64,000 nt of DNA from Actinocrinis sp035946395 (GCF_035946395.1 NZ_DASYZI010000439.1:1-64000), one strand, 5' to 3'; numbered from the stretch's first letter, positions 42,940 through 52,667 are shown. The notes: generated by a model from the sequence alone, not told the origin. Translations and numbers: made by a program.

Positions 42940-43121
42940 AGCCCTTGGCACGTGCCCAACGGTGGCTGGCCGCGCCCTCCCATACACCAGCATGCGAGAT
43001 CCGATGGCCGCAGCTCAGCGCTGTCGGCGGTCTGCGATACAACAGCGCAGTCACGCCGGCCAGGTTTCCTGGACAGTCACGACCAGTGCCGCGACGTGAA
43101 GATCAGGATAGGTGCGTACAG

Positions 43122-43712
43122 ATGACGATCGGACAACCGTGGACCGAGACGCGGCTTGTGGTCGTCGACGTCGAGGGCAACGGCGAACATGCGGCGAGAC
43201 TCGTCGAGCTTGCAGTGCTGCCGATCGTCGACGGAGTGATCAGTGACCCCACAACGTGGATGGTCCGACCGCCCACTCCAATCACCTGGCAGGCCACCCG
43301 TGTTCACGGCATCACAAATCAAGACGTCGCAGACCTACACCCATTTGCGACGGTCGAGGACGATGTCCTCGCGCACCTGGGCGTCGGGGCTCTCGTGGCG
43401 CACAACGCATATGCCGATCTCGCCGCCCTCGGACGCGAGGTACCGAGCTGGCAGCCGTCTGCGGTCATCGACACACTCAAACTCGCACGCGAGGTGCTTC
43501 CGGGTCTCAAGCGGTATGCGCTCCGCGATCTCGCGGACGCCTTCGGGCTCGACGCGGGAATTCCGCCCGGCTGGCGGCGCCATTGTGCCGCATACGATGC
43601 GCTGGTTACCGCCCGTCTGCTGTTCCGTCTGGCCGCGGAGGGTGGATTGACGACGGTCGCCCAGCTCGCCAGCTTGCCTGCGGCAACTCCGAAGCCGACG
43701 ACCTTGTTCTGA
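43122..43712 (+). CDS. DEDDh 3'-5' exonuclease, element-borne
   Basis: This 196-aa protein has DxE in VVVDVEGNGEH, the Exo II region LVAHNAYADLAAL, and HCAAYDALVTA as Exo III. It is a paralogue-like relative of the operon exonuclease at 14643. It lies between the cell-wall hydrolase and the element control genes, and is convergent with two small minus-strand genes across a terminator. Confidence 0.85.
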   Translation: MTIGQPWTETRLVVVDVEGNGEHAARLVELAVLPIVDGVISDPTTWMVRPPTPITWQATRVHGITNQDVADLHPFATVEDDVLAHLGVGALVAHNAYADLAALGREVPSWQPSAVIDTLKLAREVLPGLKRYALRDLADAFGLDAGIPPGWRRHCAAYDALVTARLLFRLAAEGGLTTVAQLASLPAATPKPTTLF

Positions 43713-43744
43713 CCGAATACCCGACACCGTCAACGAACAAGGGC

Positions 43745-43775
43745 GAAGGGCGCCGCAGATCCAGCGGCGCCCTTC
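43745..43775. terminator. Bidirectional terminator hairpin
   Basis: A perfect 12-bp stem, GAAGGGCGCCGC with GCGGCGCCCTTC, has a 7-base loop. It lies 33 bases after the exonuclease stop and 29 bases before the convergent stop at 43804. It should serve both genes. Confidence 0.8.
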
Positions 43776-43803
43776 ATCTGCACTTCGACAATGTTGGCCC
43801 ACC

Positions 43804-44022
43804 CTAGGTCTTCATCAGCGTTCCCCGCTCCGTCGCTTCCCAGCTGTCCGGCCAGTGACCGCACTGCGCCCACTTGATCTTGACGGCACCGGGCCTGGTG
43901 TTCAGCACCACGCCCGTGAGATAGCAGCCGCATGCGGCCTTGCGAGTCGACTGCCAGGGGCGGCCGATCCAGCTGTCCTCCGGCGTCTGGGCGTAGCGGT
44001 CATGGATGTTGATGTCGCGCAT
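43804..44022 (-). CDS. Small hypothetical protein with conserved Cys
   Basis: This 72-aa protein starts at ATG 44022 behind AGGATC. It contains CGCYLTGVVLNTRPGAVKIKWAQCGHWPDSW; the Cys and His residues could bind zinc. It lies downstream of the 91-aa gene in the same direction. Function is unknown. Confidence 0.55.
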   Translation of the reverse strand: MRDINIHDRYAQTPEDSWIGRPWQSTRKAACGCYLTGVVLNTRPGAVKIKWAQCGHWPDSWEATERGTLMKT

Positions 44023-44056
44023 GATCCTGTTCTTTCGCGGATGATCGAGGTTGGCG

Positions 44057-44332
44057 TTACGGCGCCGGGGAAGCGGCGGGGCCGCTGTGCGAGACGACGC
44101 TGGCGGCCTCGAACGGGTCGAGCGCTTCGTCCCCGCCGGGAAGTTGGGCATAGAACTCTGTGCACAGTTCGTCGAGTCGGGCGTAGAGGTCTGCGATCTG
44201 CTGCCATGCGTCGCGGTACGGCATTGGAAGATCGTCAGCGGTTAGGCCCCAGTCGAGGGCACCGCAGATCCCGCCTTCCCAGTTGATCTTGTCTCGTACG
44301 TCTTCGCCCGTGTCGAGCGGGAAGCCAGGCAC
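44057..44332 (-). CDS. Small hypothetical protein
   Basis: This 91-aa protein starts with GTG at 44332 behind CAGGAGTCACC. It is acidic, with a helical centre (YRDAWQQIADLYARLDELCTEFYAQL). No family is recognised. It lies between the AlpA-like gene and the 72-aa gene on the same strand. Confidence 0.55.
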   Translation of the reverse strand: MPGFPLDTGEDVRDKINWEGGICGALDWGLTADDLPMPYRDAWQQIADLYARLDELCTEFYAQLPGGDEALDPFEAASVVSHSGPAASPAP

Positions 44333-44585
44333 GGTGACTCCTGTCAGGTGTCGTTGCCGCCGGGTAAAGCGGTCGGCATAGAGCGCGAGGAGTGCCCGGC
44401 CTGTGACGACGGGGCACCGCTGTCAGGCGCTACGTGCAGACCGGGTCGGGCAGGCGGCAAACCGCCGGCCCGGGGAGGCAGAACGTGCCGCAGCAGTATC
44501 CACAGACGACGATCCAGGTCCGGGAAAGCGCACGCCCGCGGTGCTACGGAGCGGGGATGCGACCAGCACCGCTCGAACGCGGCGC

Positions 44586-44771
44586 TCACGCGGAAACCCT
44601 GTCCTGGAGCCACGCCTTGACGTCGGCGGGGTCGTACTTGCGATATCGGCCCACCTTGTAGGACCGCGGCCCGGTGCGCTTGTAGTTCATCTGGTACAGC
44701 GTGCGAACCGGTATGCCCAGGATGCGGGCGGTCTCCTGCAGACTCAGCAGCGGATCAAGAGAGTCAGCCAT
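44586..44771 (-). CDS. AlpA-like excisionase-type HTH protein, copy A
   Basis: This 61-aa protein reads LLSLQETARILGIPVRTLYQ followed by GPRSYKVGRYRKYDPADVKAWL, the winged HTH of excisionases (Xis/AlpA). The ATG at 44771 lies behind AAGGAGG. With the integrase on the other side of the control region, excision control is the probable role. Confidence 0.82.
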   Translation of the reverse strand: MADSLDPLLSLQETARILGIPVRTLYQMNYKRTGPRSYKVGRYRKYDPADVKAWLQDRVSA

Positions 44772-44961
44772 TGCTTCGGCCTCCTTAGTAATCGTGAACG
44801 TTGGCGTCCGCGACGCCTCTCGCGTCGACGCCCAGGAACCCAAGGGTTGGCGAGATGTTCCGTCGCGGCTCGTTGCCTTCAGCTGGTGTCGACGGAATTG
44901 CGCCTGCAAGGGCTGCGGCAGCGGGGTTCCGATGACGCCCGCTTGGCTGCGGACCGCCAGC

Positions 44962-45180
44962 TCATTCCGGCGCCGCCTCGCCGGCCGACGCTTGCGACTC
45001 AAGCCACACTCGGATGTCGTCGGGCGCGTACCGCCGGTAGCGGCCCACCTTGTAGGACCGCGGACCTGTTCCTCGGTAGTTCATGTAGTGAAGCGTCGCG
45101 GGCGGCACGCGCAGCAGATCCGCAGTCTCCTCGTGGCTAAGCAGCCTCTGTAGTCCCGCCACAACCCCTCCAGGTGTCAT
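44962..45180 (-). CDS. AlpA-like excisionase-type HTH protein, copy B
   Basis: This 72-aa protein is a close relative of copy A (shared GPRSYKVGRYR core and a W near the end). Its ATG at 45180 lies inside the palindrome TGTCATATTGACA and has no Shine-Dalgarno sequence, so a leaderless mRNA is likely. It is transcribed away from the repressor gene. The divergent gene encodes its presumed regulator. Confidence 0.8.
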   Translation of the reverse strand: MTPGGVVAGLQRLLSHEETADLLRVPPATLHYMNYRGTGPRSYKVGRYRRYAPDDIRVWLESQASAGEAAPE

Positions 45181-45276
45181 ATTGACATCACTAGATGTCA
45201 ATCTGTCGTCACTTCGGCTACTGTCGCAGGGCGCTAGCGCGAAGTCAATATGACTGCTAGAGTTGTCAATATGACA
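45175..45276. promoter_or_regulatory. Divergent operator array with palindromes over the start codons
   Basis: Copies of TGTCATATTGACA lie at 45175-45187, 45243-45255 (end bases changed) and 45264-45276, with a half-site near 45196. The ATG codons of both divergent genes fall at the same place in the palindrome. TAGTGA and TAGAGT boxes occupy the -10 position relative to the two starts. This suggests leaderless promoters blocked directly by a bound repressor. Confidence 0.7.
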
Positions 45277-45963
45277 TCCACTCATAGCGGTTTGGCCCCA
45301 ACCGACCCGCGACGTTTGACTCCCAGCGATGCGGTCGGCGCGCGCATCCGCGAAGAACGCCAGCGGCGGGGATGGACGGCGACCCAGCTGGCCGAGAAGT
45401 GCACGCGGGCGGGCGCACGGAACGTCTCAAAGACCGTTCTGGCTCATATCGAGGGAGGTCGCCCCGGCACAGACGGCCAGCGCCGCAGAGACGTCACCGT
45501 GGACGAACTGCTGATGTTCGCCGCCGCGCTAGACGTCGCGCCGCTCCACCTCATGGGATTTCCGCAGGAACACGGTGAGCAGATCGAGGTGATGGTCAAC
45601 GCCACAACACCTGTCGGCGATCCCGACGAACTGCTGCTGTGGATGCGCGGCGACCAACCGCTGCCCGAGACCGACTCTCGGATCTACTTCACGACTGCGC
45701 TTCAGCACATGCCCATGCCCGACCCGGACCGCGTCATGGACGAGCTGAGAAAAGCCGTACTTCAAGACCGTGCCAAGGAGCTGGCAGCACAATTCCGCGC
45801 CTCTGCCCAAAGCGTCGCCGCTCAAGCGCGCGAACAGGTCGAGAGCGTCATCGGACAGGTAGGCGCGGCACTGGCCACCGGCGCAGACGTCCAAGACGTA
45901 CTTGTGCTCCTACGGAACGCCAGCGAACGCTTCAGGGAAGACGAAAACCAATCGGAAGGCTGA
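45271..45963 (+). CDS. XRE-type repressor of the element
   Basis: This 230-aa protein has an XRE HTH (DAVGARIREERQRRGWTATQLAEKC, then VSKTVLAHIEGG) and a helical C-terminal half with a coiled-coil-like stretch. The ATG at 45271 sits in the third palindrome; the in-frame ATG at 45250 sits in the second. Neither has a ribosome-binding site. It precedes the integrase by 37 bases and probably controls itself and the AlpA-like gene. Confidence 0.82.
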   Translation: MTSTHSGLAPTDPRRLTPSDAVGARIREERQRRGWTATQLAEKCTRAGARNVSKTVLAHIEGGRPGTDGQRRRDVTVDELLMFAAALDVAPLHLMGFPQEHGEQIEVMVNATTPVGDPDELLLWMRGDQPLPETDSRIYFTTALQHMPMPDPDRVMDELRKAVLQDRAKELAAQFRASAQSVAAQAREQVESVIGQVGAALATGADVQDVLVLLRNASERFREDENQSEG

Positions 45964-46000
45964 GCCTTCACGCACAACGCACTCGCACGAAAGGCACGTC

Positions 46001-47248
46001 ATGGCACACGTCGCAGATCTTTGGATGAGCACCGTCAAGGGCGACGACGGCGCACCCAAGAAGGTCAGAACCAAACGCTACGGCAAGGGAAAGCGCTGGC
46101 TGGCGCGGTGGGTGGACGACGAGGGCGAGTCTCAGTCGAAAGCCTTCGAAAAGAAGGCCGACGCGGAGGCCCACGCCGACAAGATGGCGACGGACGTCAG
46201 GCAGGGAGACTACTTCGACCCCGACGCTGGAAAGGTCTTCTTCTCCGAGATCGGCGGACGGTGGCTCACCTCCCGCATCGTCGATCCCTCCAGCTATATC
46301 CGATACGCAGGGGTCTACCGGCTGCATGTCGAGCCGAAGTTCGGCAAGCGCCAGGTCAGGTCGATCGCGCCGTCCACTATTCAGGCGTGGATCGGCGAGC
46401 TCGCTCGGACGCACGGCCCGTCGACGATCATCACGGCCTTTCAAATCCTCCAAGGCGTCCTAGACCTGGCTGTGGCGGACGAGGCTCTGAAGAAGAATCC
46501 TGCTAAGTCCCCGATCGTCCAGGTGCCTAAGTGGATCGGTCAGAAGATCGTCCCGTGGACCGACGAAACGCTCTACGCCGTCATCGACAGCCACGAGGAT
46601 TTCGTGCGGGCCATCCCGATCATCGGAGCCGGCTGTGGTCTGAGGCAGGGCGAGATATTCGGCATCGCCCTCGAAGACGTCGACTTCGCCGAACAGAAGC
46701 TCTACGTCCGACGACAGATCAAGAAGCTCGGCCCTGACTTCATCTATGCCCTACCGAAGAACGACCGAGAGCGTGTCGTTCCACTTCCCGATTGGGTGGC
46801 GCAGGTGGTGCGAATCCACCAAGCCAAATTCAAGCCCCGCCCGCTGTCGCTGCCCTGGGAAAAGACCGATGGGAAGCTCGTCACTCACAACCTGCTCTTC
46901 CGATGGACGGACGACAAGGTGATGCGCGCCCGCCTCTACAACGAGATCGTATGGCGTCCGGGACTGGTGCGGGCCGGACTCGCACCCGAACCGATCAAGG
47001 ACGCACGGGGCCGCAAGCGCTACGTCAACAACCGCCAAGACGGCATGCATGCGCTGCGTCACTACTACGCAAGCGTCCTGCTGGCCGACGGAGTGTCGAT
47101 CAAGGAGCTCGCGGAGTACCTGGGACACGCCGATCCGGGCTTCACTCTCCGGACCTACATCCACATGCTGCCCGACTCGCACGAGCGCGCCATCCGGGCC
47201 ATCGACGGTCGCCTCTTCCGGCTGCGCGCCGTCGCTGACGCGACATAG
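46001..47248 (+). CDS. Tyrosine-family site-specific integrase
   Basis: This 415-aa recombinase integrates and excises the element. It has an N-terminal SAM-like DNA-binding domain and a catalytic domain with Arg in AGCGLRQGEIFG, HALRHYYAS (HxxR), LGHADPGF, and the nucleophile Tyr in TLRTYIHML. Its ATG follows AAAGGCACGTC. No tRNA gene is visible beside it, so the attachment site is not identified. Confidence 0.93.
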   Translation: MAHVADLWMSTVKGDDGAPKKVRTKRYGKGKRWLARWVDDEGESQSKAFEKKADAEAHADKMATDVRQGDYFDPDAGKVFFSEIGGRWLTSRIVDPSSYIRYAGVYRLHVEPKFGKRQVRSIAPSTIQAWIGELARTHGPSTIITAFQILQGVLDLAVADEALKKNPAKSPIVQVPKWIGQKIVPWTDETLYAVIDSHEDFVRAIPIIGAGCGLRQGEIFGIALEDVDFAEQKLYVRRQIKKLGPDFIYALPKNDRERVVPLPDWVAQVVRIHQAKFKPRPLSLPWEKTDGKLVTHNLLFRWTDDKVMRARLYNEIVWRPGLVRAGLAPEPIKDARGRKRYVNNRQDGMHALRHYYASVLLADGVSIKELAEYLGHADPGFTLRTYIHMLPDSHERAIRAIDGRLFRLRAVADAT

Positions 47249-47625
47249 ACGCAATGACACCCATTCGATCTTGTTGGGAACCCTGAGACGAACGACCTTG
47301 CCACCTGGAAATGGGGGGCGATACTGACAAAGTCGCGAAAAAGAGAGTGCCACGAGTTCTCCACAATTCCGGCCTCGCGGCTGCCGGAAGTGGCTGCCGG
47401 TGCGCAGCCGAGAGCAGCGTCCTCGTGTCGAGTGGTCTTGGCCTCTTACGCAACGCGGATCAAGGTTCGTGGGTTGCGACATGTTTTGCACGTAGGTCCC
47501 CGTACCTCGCCATGCCTTGCCTTTGATGGGTTGGATGGTTTGTGGCTCAACTGCGGGGTGGTTTCAGTACCGTGACCCATATCCGGGACGTCCCGGCGCT
47601 AGGTTGGCGAAGGGGTGGGCATCGG
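47249..47625. other. Gap between integrase and split defence-like gene
   Basis: This 377-base stretch has no supported gene. A direct repeat GGCTGCCGG occurs twice near 47390, and the base composition shifts. The element's attachment site is expected here, but no tRNA 3' end can be recognised, and the left-hand copy could not be found. Confidence 0.4.
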
Positions 47626-50025
47626 ATGTTGGGCGTGGTGTTCGTGCACGGGTTCAACTCCAATCCGCGGATGTGGGACGCGTTCGGCAGGCTGGTAGCG
47701 GGCGACCGGGCGCTTTCGCGCGCGGTGGCCGAAGCGCTTCCGCGGTTCGGGTACGCTACTGCGCTGCGTCGGTGGCATCTGGCACGGGCGATCCCGTCCT
47801 TGGACACGGCGGCGGACAGCCTGAAAGAGTACCTGCGCACTGAGGCCAGCCCCGAGCGGTTCGAAAGGCTAGTGCTGGTGGGACACAGCATGGGCGGGCT
47901 GGTGATCCAGAGGTGCCTGGTACGGATGCTGGCTGAAGGGCGCGGACAAGAGCTGACACGGGTGCGCCGAGTGGTGTTGCTGGCCACACCGAATGCCGGG
48001 TCGCTGCTGGCAGCGGGCACCCGCCGAGTGCTGCTGGGTAGCAATCCACAAGAGCAGCAGTTGCGCCCGCTCAACGCGCAGGTCGCCGACACGCTGCGGA
48101 TTGTGCTACGAGATGTAGTGGGTGCCGCAGTCGAGCCGACCGAACGCACCTGCCATATCGAATTCTCCGTGTACGCGGGTGAGTCCGACGCGGTGGTCCC
48201 ACCGGCCTCCGCGCAGGCCGGGTTTCCCGATCCGCTGGCCCTGCCTGGGGATCACTTCACGATCGTTCGCCCGGACTCGCACGAGCACCGCACGTACACG
48301 ACGATCAGGCGGCTGCTGCTAGAGGCCACCGGCAGCGACCCGCCACCGCAGAGCGTGATCACGCTCGATCCCGCCGTTCTAGAAGTTCATAACGCAGTCG
48401 CCGCCGGGCAGAATGCGAACGCCAGTTTGACTACATACCTTCCGCGCGCACACGACCACTACCTGCGCGAACTGCTAATTCCGACGTTCGCGGGCGGCGG
48501 ATCGCGGTTGGTGACTCTGAGCGGTGGATCGGCGACTGGCAAGACCCGCGCCATCTATCAAGCGCTGGTTGAGCTGGCGCCACATGCGCCGATGCTGCGC
48601 CCCGCGGACGCGCGAGCGCTGCTAGATCTGCTGGAGACCGGACAGGTCAAGCCAGGCTATGTACTTTGGCTGAACGAGGCCCAGCGGTATCTATATGACG
48701 CCGTCGGTGAGCAGGCCGCCGCTCGACTGCGCACCACGCTGGAGAGCACCGCTGGGATCGCGACGCTCGCCACGCTGTGGAATGACCCATTCTGGAGGGA
48801 GCTGACCATTCCCGAGCCGGGCGACCCGCACGCCCAGGCGCGAGCGCTGCTGACACATCCAGGGTTCGCAGTGCGCCTGGATGTGCCTGACCATCTGACC
48901 GCCAAGGATCTGGAGGCGTGGCGGCAACTGGTCATTACCGACGACGACCCGCGCCTCAAGGAGGCGCTAGCTGCCGGGGCAGGTGACGGGCGGGTCATCC
49001 AACATTTGAGCGGCGGTCCCGAACTGCTGCGGGCTTATCTGGCCGGCCCAGGGATGCTATTCACCGCACGAGAGTACGCGCTGCTGAATGCGGCGCTCGA
49101 CGCGAGACGACTTGGGCACATGTCCCCGCTGCCCGCAACGCTGCTGGCCCAGGCCGCCGACGACGATCTGCCCGCCCGCCACCGAGCTTCGGACCGGGAT
49201 TGGGCGCAACGCGACCTGCACTCCCTTGCCAGCGGACGACGCGCTGACGGTTCCCGCACCGACATCCGTAACACGCTGACCGCACTGAGCGAGGTTCGTA
49301 CCCGCGCGGGCACCGAGCCCGGATACGAGCCAGCCGACTACCTCGACCAATACTCCCGCCGTCGGCGCGCCGACCAGATCGGCACTCCCGCACTGTGGCG
49401 ATCCCTGATCGAGCACACCGTCGACCTCGACGACCAAGACCGCCTCGCGCGGGCCGCCTGGGACCGCGGACTGCGTACCACCTCCGTGAGCCTCTGGCAC
49501 AAAGCCGTCACCGCGGGCAGCCCCACCGCGGGCCTAGCCCAGCTCGGCCCCGACCTCGACCCTAGTCACGCCGCCGCCACGTACAGCGCCACACATGCCG
49601 AACTAGCCAATCCGAGCGCCGTCGTCTCCTTGTTGCAGGCGTTGCGGGAGATCGGGGCTGAGCAGGCGGTCGCCACGCTTCTGGGACGCAACCCCGCTGC
49701 CTGCGTCGACCCAACCGATCCGAGTGCGGTGGCCTGGTTGCTGAAGGAACTGCGGGAGACCGGGGAAGAGGTTGCGGTCGCGACACTGGCCACGCGCGCC
49801 GTCGTTCACGCAGACCTAACCAACCCACGCGCGGCGGCCCGGCTACTGGAGGAGCTGCGCAAGACTGGGAAAGAGGTTGCGGTCGCGACACTGGCCACAC
49901 GCGCCGCTGCCAACGCAGACCTGGCTGACCAAGTCGCGGTCGCCCGGCTACTGAAGGGGTTGCGCGAGGTCGGGGTGTCGGCGGCGCTGAAATCCACCAT
50001 TGAAACCATGATCGCGTCCACGTAA
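47626..50025 (+). pseudogene. 5' part of an alpha/beta-hydrolase/NTPase/repeat protein, cut by IS21
   Basis: The product begins with a lipase-like alpha/beta-hydrolase: HGFNSN, nucleophile Ser88 in GHSMGG, Asp188 in GESDAVVPP and His210 in GDHFTIV. A P-loop NTPase region follows, with GGSATGKT near residues 300-307 and a Walker-B-like GYVLWLNEAQRYL. Then come about 36-residue repeats (ADLTDPxAVARLLExLRxxGAEEAVA). The element enters at 49976, so the last 16 codons before the stop at 50025 come from it. The layout fits a STAND-type defence protein with a lipase effector. ATG at 47626 is chosen; GTG at 47542 or 47572 is possible. Confidence 0.75.
49969..49975. repeat. Target-site duplication, left copy
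   Basis: GTCGGGG precedes the element tip TGTCGGCGGCG and is repeated at 52668-52674 after the right tip. A 7-bp duplication fits IS21-family transposition. Confidence 0.85.
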
Positions 50026-50170
50026 TCCACCAGGCGGGCCGGGGTGCGTCGCCGTAATCCACCAGGGTGGCGGCGGTCGTCCTCGGCCTGGGTTCGGTCC
50101 TCCCGAACGAAGCACACTCTCACTCACCGACCGGTGAGTGAGGGGCTTGATGGCAAGGAGGACGTTCACG

Positions 50171-51814
50171 ATGGTGGATTTGATCGAGCTGTATGTGCAC
50201 TGGTACGCCGGTCGGTCGAAGTCGGCGCTGGCCGAGAGCCTTGGTTTGGATCGCGGCACGATTCGCAAGTATCTGGCCCCGGCCGAGGCTGCGGGCCTGG
50301 TTCCGGGCGGGGATCCGATCGGCGAGGAGGTGTGGCGCGAGCGGGTCGCCGAGTGGTTCCCGCAGGTGGTGGATGCGAAGTTGCGGCAGGTCACGTGGCC
50401 GGCGATCGCGGTGCACCGGGACTACATCGTCGAGCAGCTGGGGGCCGGGGTGACCAAGGCGACGATCCATCAGCGGCTGCGCGATGAGCACGGGCTGGAG
50501 GCCGGGTTGACTTCGCTCAAAAGGTGGATCGAGGCGAATCTGCCCGACGAGGTGGTGCGCGGCCGGGTCACGGTGTACCGGCCGCCGGTGCCGCCGGGCG
50601 AGGAAGCGCAGATCGACTACGGGTCGCTGGGGATGTGGCTGGACCCGGTCACCGGCAGGCGGCGGCGGGTCTGGGCTTTCATCATGGTGCTCGCCTGCTC
50701 GAGGCACATGTTCGTGCGTCCGGTACTCACGATGGACCAGGCCAGCTGGAGCGCGGCGCATGTGGCGGCGTTCGACTTCTTCGGCGGGGTCCCGCACCGG
50801 CTGGTACCGGACAACCTCAAGACCGGAGTGGAGCGCCCGGATCTGTACGACCCGAAGCTGAACCGCTCCTACGGGGAGCTGGGGCGGCACTACGGGACGT
50901 TGATCGATCCTGCTCGGGCGCGCAAGCCGAAAGACAAGGCCAGGGTCGAGCGGCAGGTTCCTTACGTGCGGGACTCGTTCTGGCGGGGCCGGGAGTTCGC
51001 CTCGCTCGTCGAGATGCAGGCCGCTGCCGTGACCTGGTGCCTACAGGTGGCCGGGCGCCGCGCGCACCGCGGGCTGGACGGGGCCGCGCCGCTGGCGGTG
51101 TTCGAGGCCGCCGAACGCGAAGCGCTGATCCCGCTGCCGACCACGCGTTTCACCCTGGCGACCTGGTCGATAGCGAAGGTCGCCCCGGATTGTCACATCA
51201 AGGTCGGCAAGGCGCTCTACAGCGTGCCGTGGCACCTGATCGGCGCCCGCGTGGACGTGCGCGCCACCGCCACGATGGTGCAGATCTTCCACGACGGGCG
51301 GCTGGTCAAGACGCACGTCGCCGCGATGCGGGGCAAACGCACCGACCACGGCGACCTGCCCGAAGAGAAGATCGCCTACTACATGCGGACCCCGGCCTGG
51401 TGCCGGACCACGGCTGAGGAGGTCGGTCCCGCCTGCGTGGAGGTAATCGCCGCCCTAAACGAACAGGGCGTGATGTTCAAGCTGCGCCAAGCCCAAGGAA
51501 TCCTGGGGCTGCGCGACCGGCACGACCCGGCGCGGCTGGAGGCGGCCTGCCGCAAGGCGCTTCAGGCCGGCGACCCGTCCTATCGCACCATCAAGGGCAT
51601 CCTCGCCCTGGGGATCGAGGACGACCCGGTCACCCGGCCGACCGGGGACGGTGGCGCCGCAGCGTTCCTGCACGGCCCGCAGCAGCTGTTCGCCATCGCC
51701 GCCCTGGAGGCGACGGACGGCGCCGCCGTCATCAGCACGTCGGCCGCGGACGCCGCCAACGCCATGGCGATCTCGGACGCCTTCGCCACCACCACGAACG
51801 GAGACCACCGGTGA
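50171..51814 (+). CDS. istA: IS21 transposase IstA
   Basis: This 547-aa DDE transposase has an N-terminal HTH (KSALAESLGLDRGTIRKYL), the first Asp in EAQIDYGSLG, the second in RLVPDNLKTGV, and the Glu in KDKARVERQVPYVR. It cuts and joins element ends. The ATG at 50171 follows AAGGAGG at 9 bases; upstream in-frame starts at 50138 and 50150 are less likely. Its stop overlaps the istB GTG. Confidence 0.94.
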   Translation: MVDLIELYVHWYAGRSKSALAESLGLDRGTIRKYLAPAEAAGLVPGGDPIGEEVWRERVAEWFPQVVDAKLRQVTWPAIAVHRDYIVEQLGAGVTKATIHQRLRDEHGLEAGLTSLKRWIEANLPDEVVRGRVTVYRPPVPPGEEAQIDYGSLGMWLDPVTGRRRRVWAFIMVLACSRHMFVRPVLTMDQASWSAAHVAAFDFFGGVPHRLVPDNLKTGVERPDLYDPKLNRSYGELGRHYGTLIDPARARKPKDKARVERQVPYVRDSFWRGREFASLVEMQAAAVTWCLQVAGRRAHRGLDGAAPLAVFEAAEREALIPLPTTRFTLATWSIAKVAPDCHIKVGKALYSVPWHLIGARVDVRATATMVQIFHDGRLVKTHVAAMRGKRTDHGDLPEEKIAYYMRTPAWCRTTAEEVGPACVEVIAALNEQGVMFKLRQAQGILGLRDRHDPARLEAACRKALQAGDPSYRTIKGILALGIEDDPVTRPTGDGGAAAFLHGPQQLFAIAALEATDGAAVISTSAADAANAMAISDAFATTTNGDHR

Positions 51815-52599
51815 CCGCCTCATCCGTGCTCGACCCCGCGCTGCACGACTCCCTGCGCACCCTCAAACTCTCCGGGATGCTCGAGACCCTCGACGCCCGC
51901 CTGGCCCAGGCCCGTGGCGGCGATCTGGGACACCTCGACTTCCTGCAAGTGCTCTGCGACGACGAGATCACCCGCCGCGAGCAGCAGGCGATAGCCCGCC
52001 GCATCCGCCGCGCGCAGTTCGAGTCCCCGCAGGCCACGCTGGAAAGCTTCGACTTCGCCGCGGCACCGAAGCTGCCCGCCGCCCAGATCCGCGACCTGGC
52101 CGCGCTGCGCTGGCTCGCCGCCGGGGAGTCGTTGATCGCCTACGGGCCGGTCGGGGTCGGCAAGACCCACGTCGCCCAGGCCATGGGACACCTGGCCATC
52201 CGCCGCGGCGCCGAGGTCCGCTTCGCCAAGACCTCCCGCCTGCTCTCCGACCTGGCCGGCGGGCACGCCGACCGCAGCTTCGACAAGCGGATGCGCGACT
52301 ACATCAGGCCTGCGCTGCTGATCCTCGACGACTTCGCGATGCGCGAGTTCACCCCGCAACAAGCCGACGACCTCTACGAACTGGTCTCCGAGCGCACCGC
52401 CTGCGGCGCGGCGATGGCACTGACCAGCAACCGCCAGCCCTCGGACTGGTACCCGCTGTTCCCCAACCCGGTCGTCGCAGAGTCCTTGCTCGACCGGCTC
52501 ATCAACAACAGCCACCAGGTATTCATGAACGGACCCAGCTACCGACCGAACAAGCGACCCGGCCGGTCCGCCGACACCACGCAGACCAAGAACGAGTAA
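51811..52599 (+). CDS. istB: IS21 helper ATPase IstB
   Basis: This 262-aa AAA+ ATPase has Walker A GPVGVGKTH, Walker B LLILDDFAMRE, and a TSNRQPSDW sensor region. IstB assists IstA in target choice and in transposition. It starts with GTG at 51811 in a GTGA overlap with istA. Both genes look intact, so the element may be active. Confidence 0.94.
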   Translation: MTASSVLDPALHDSLRTLKLSGMLETLDARLAQARGGDLGHLDFLQVLCDDEITRREQQAIARRIRRAQFESPQATLESFDFAAAPKLPAAQIRDLAALRWLAAGESLIAYGPVGVGKTHVAQAMGHLAIRRGAEVRFAKTSRLLSDLAGGHADRSFDKRMRDYIRPALLILDDFAMREFTPQQADDLYELVSERTACGAAMALTSNRQPSDWYPLFPNPVVAESLLDRLINNSHQVFMNGPSYRPNKRPGRSADTTQTKNE

Positions 52600-52667
52600 C
52601 CTACGCCACGGGCCGAACCCGGTGGATTCCGCGGACGTGCGCCTGGTGAATTACGCCGTCGTCGACA

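Larger units (their letters stand above)
49976..52667 (+). mobile_element. IS21-family insertion sequence, 2692 bp
   Basis: The element carries istA and istB and is flanked by a 7-bp duplication (GTCGGGG). Its ends are imperfect inverted repeats starting TGTCGGCGGCG (left) and, on the other strand, TGTCGACGACGGCG (right). Several internal copies of TAATCCACCAGG (50023-50034 and 50055-50066, and TAATTCACCAGG inverted at 52642-52653) are typical of IS21 ends. It interrupts the large repeat gene and appears complete. Confidence 0.92.

Noticed and set aside
44485..44661. GTG-start frame behind GGGGAGGCAGAAC
   Set aside because: It is antisense to the AlpA-like gene over its second half and has no recognisable domain.
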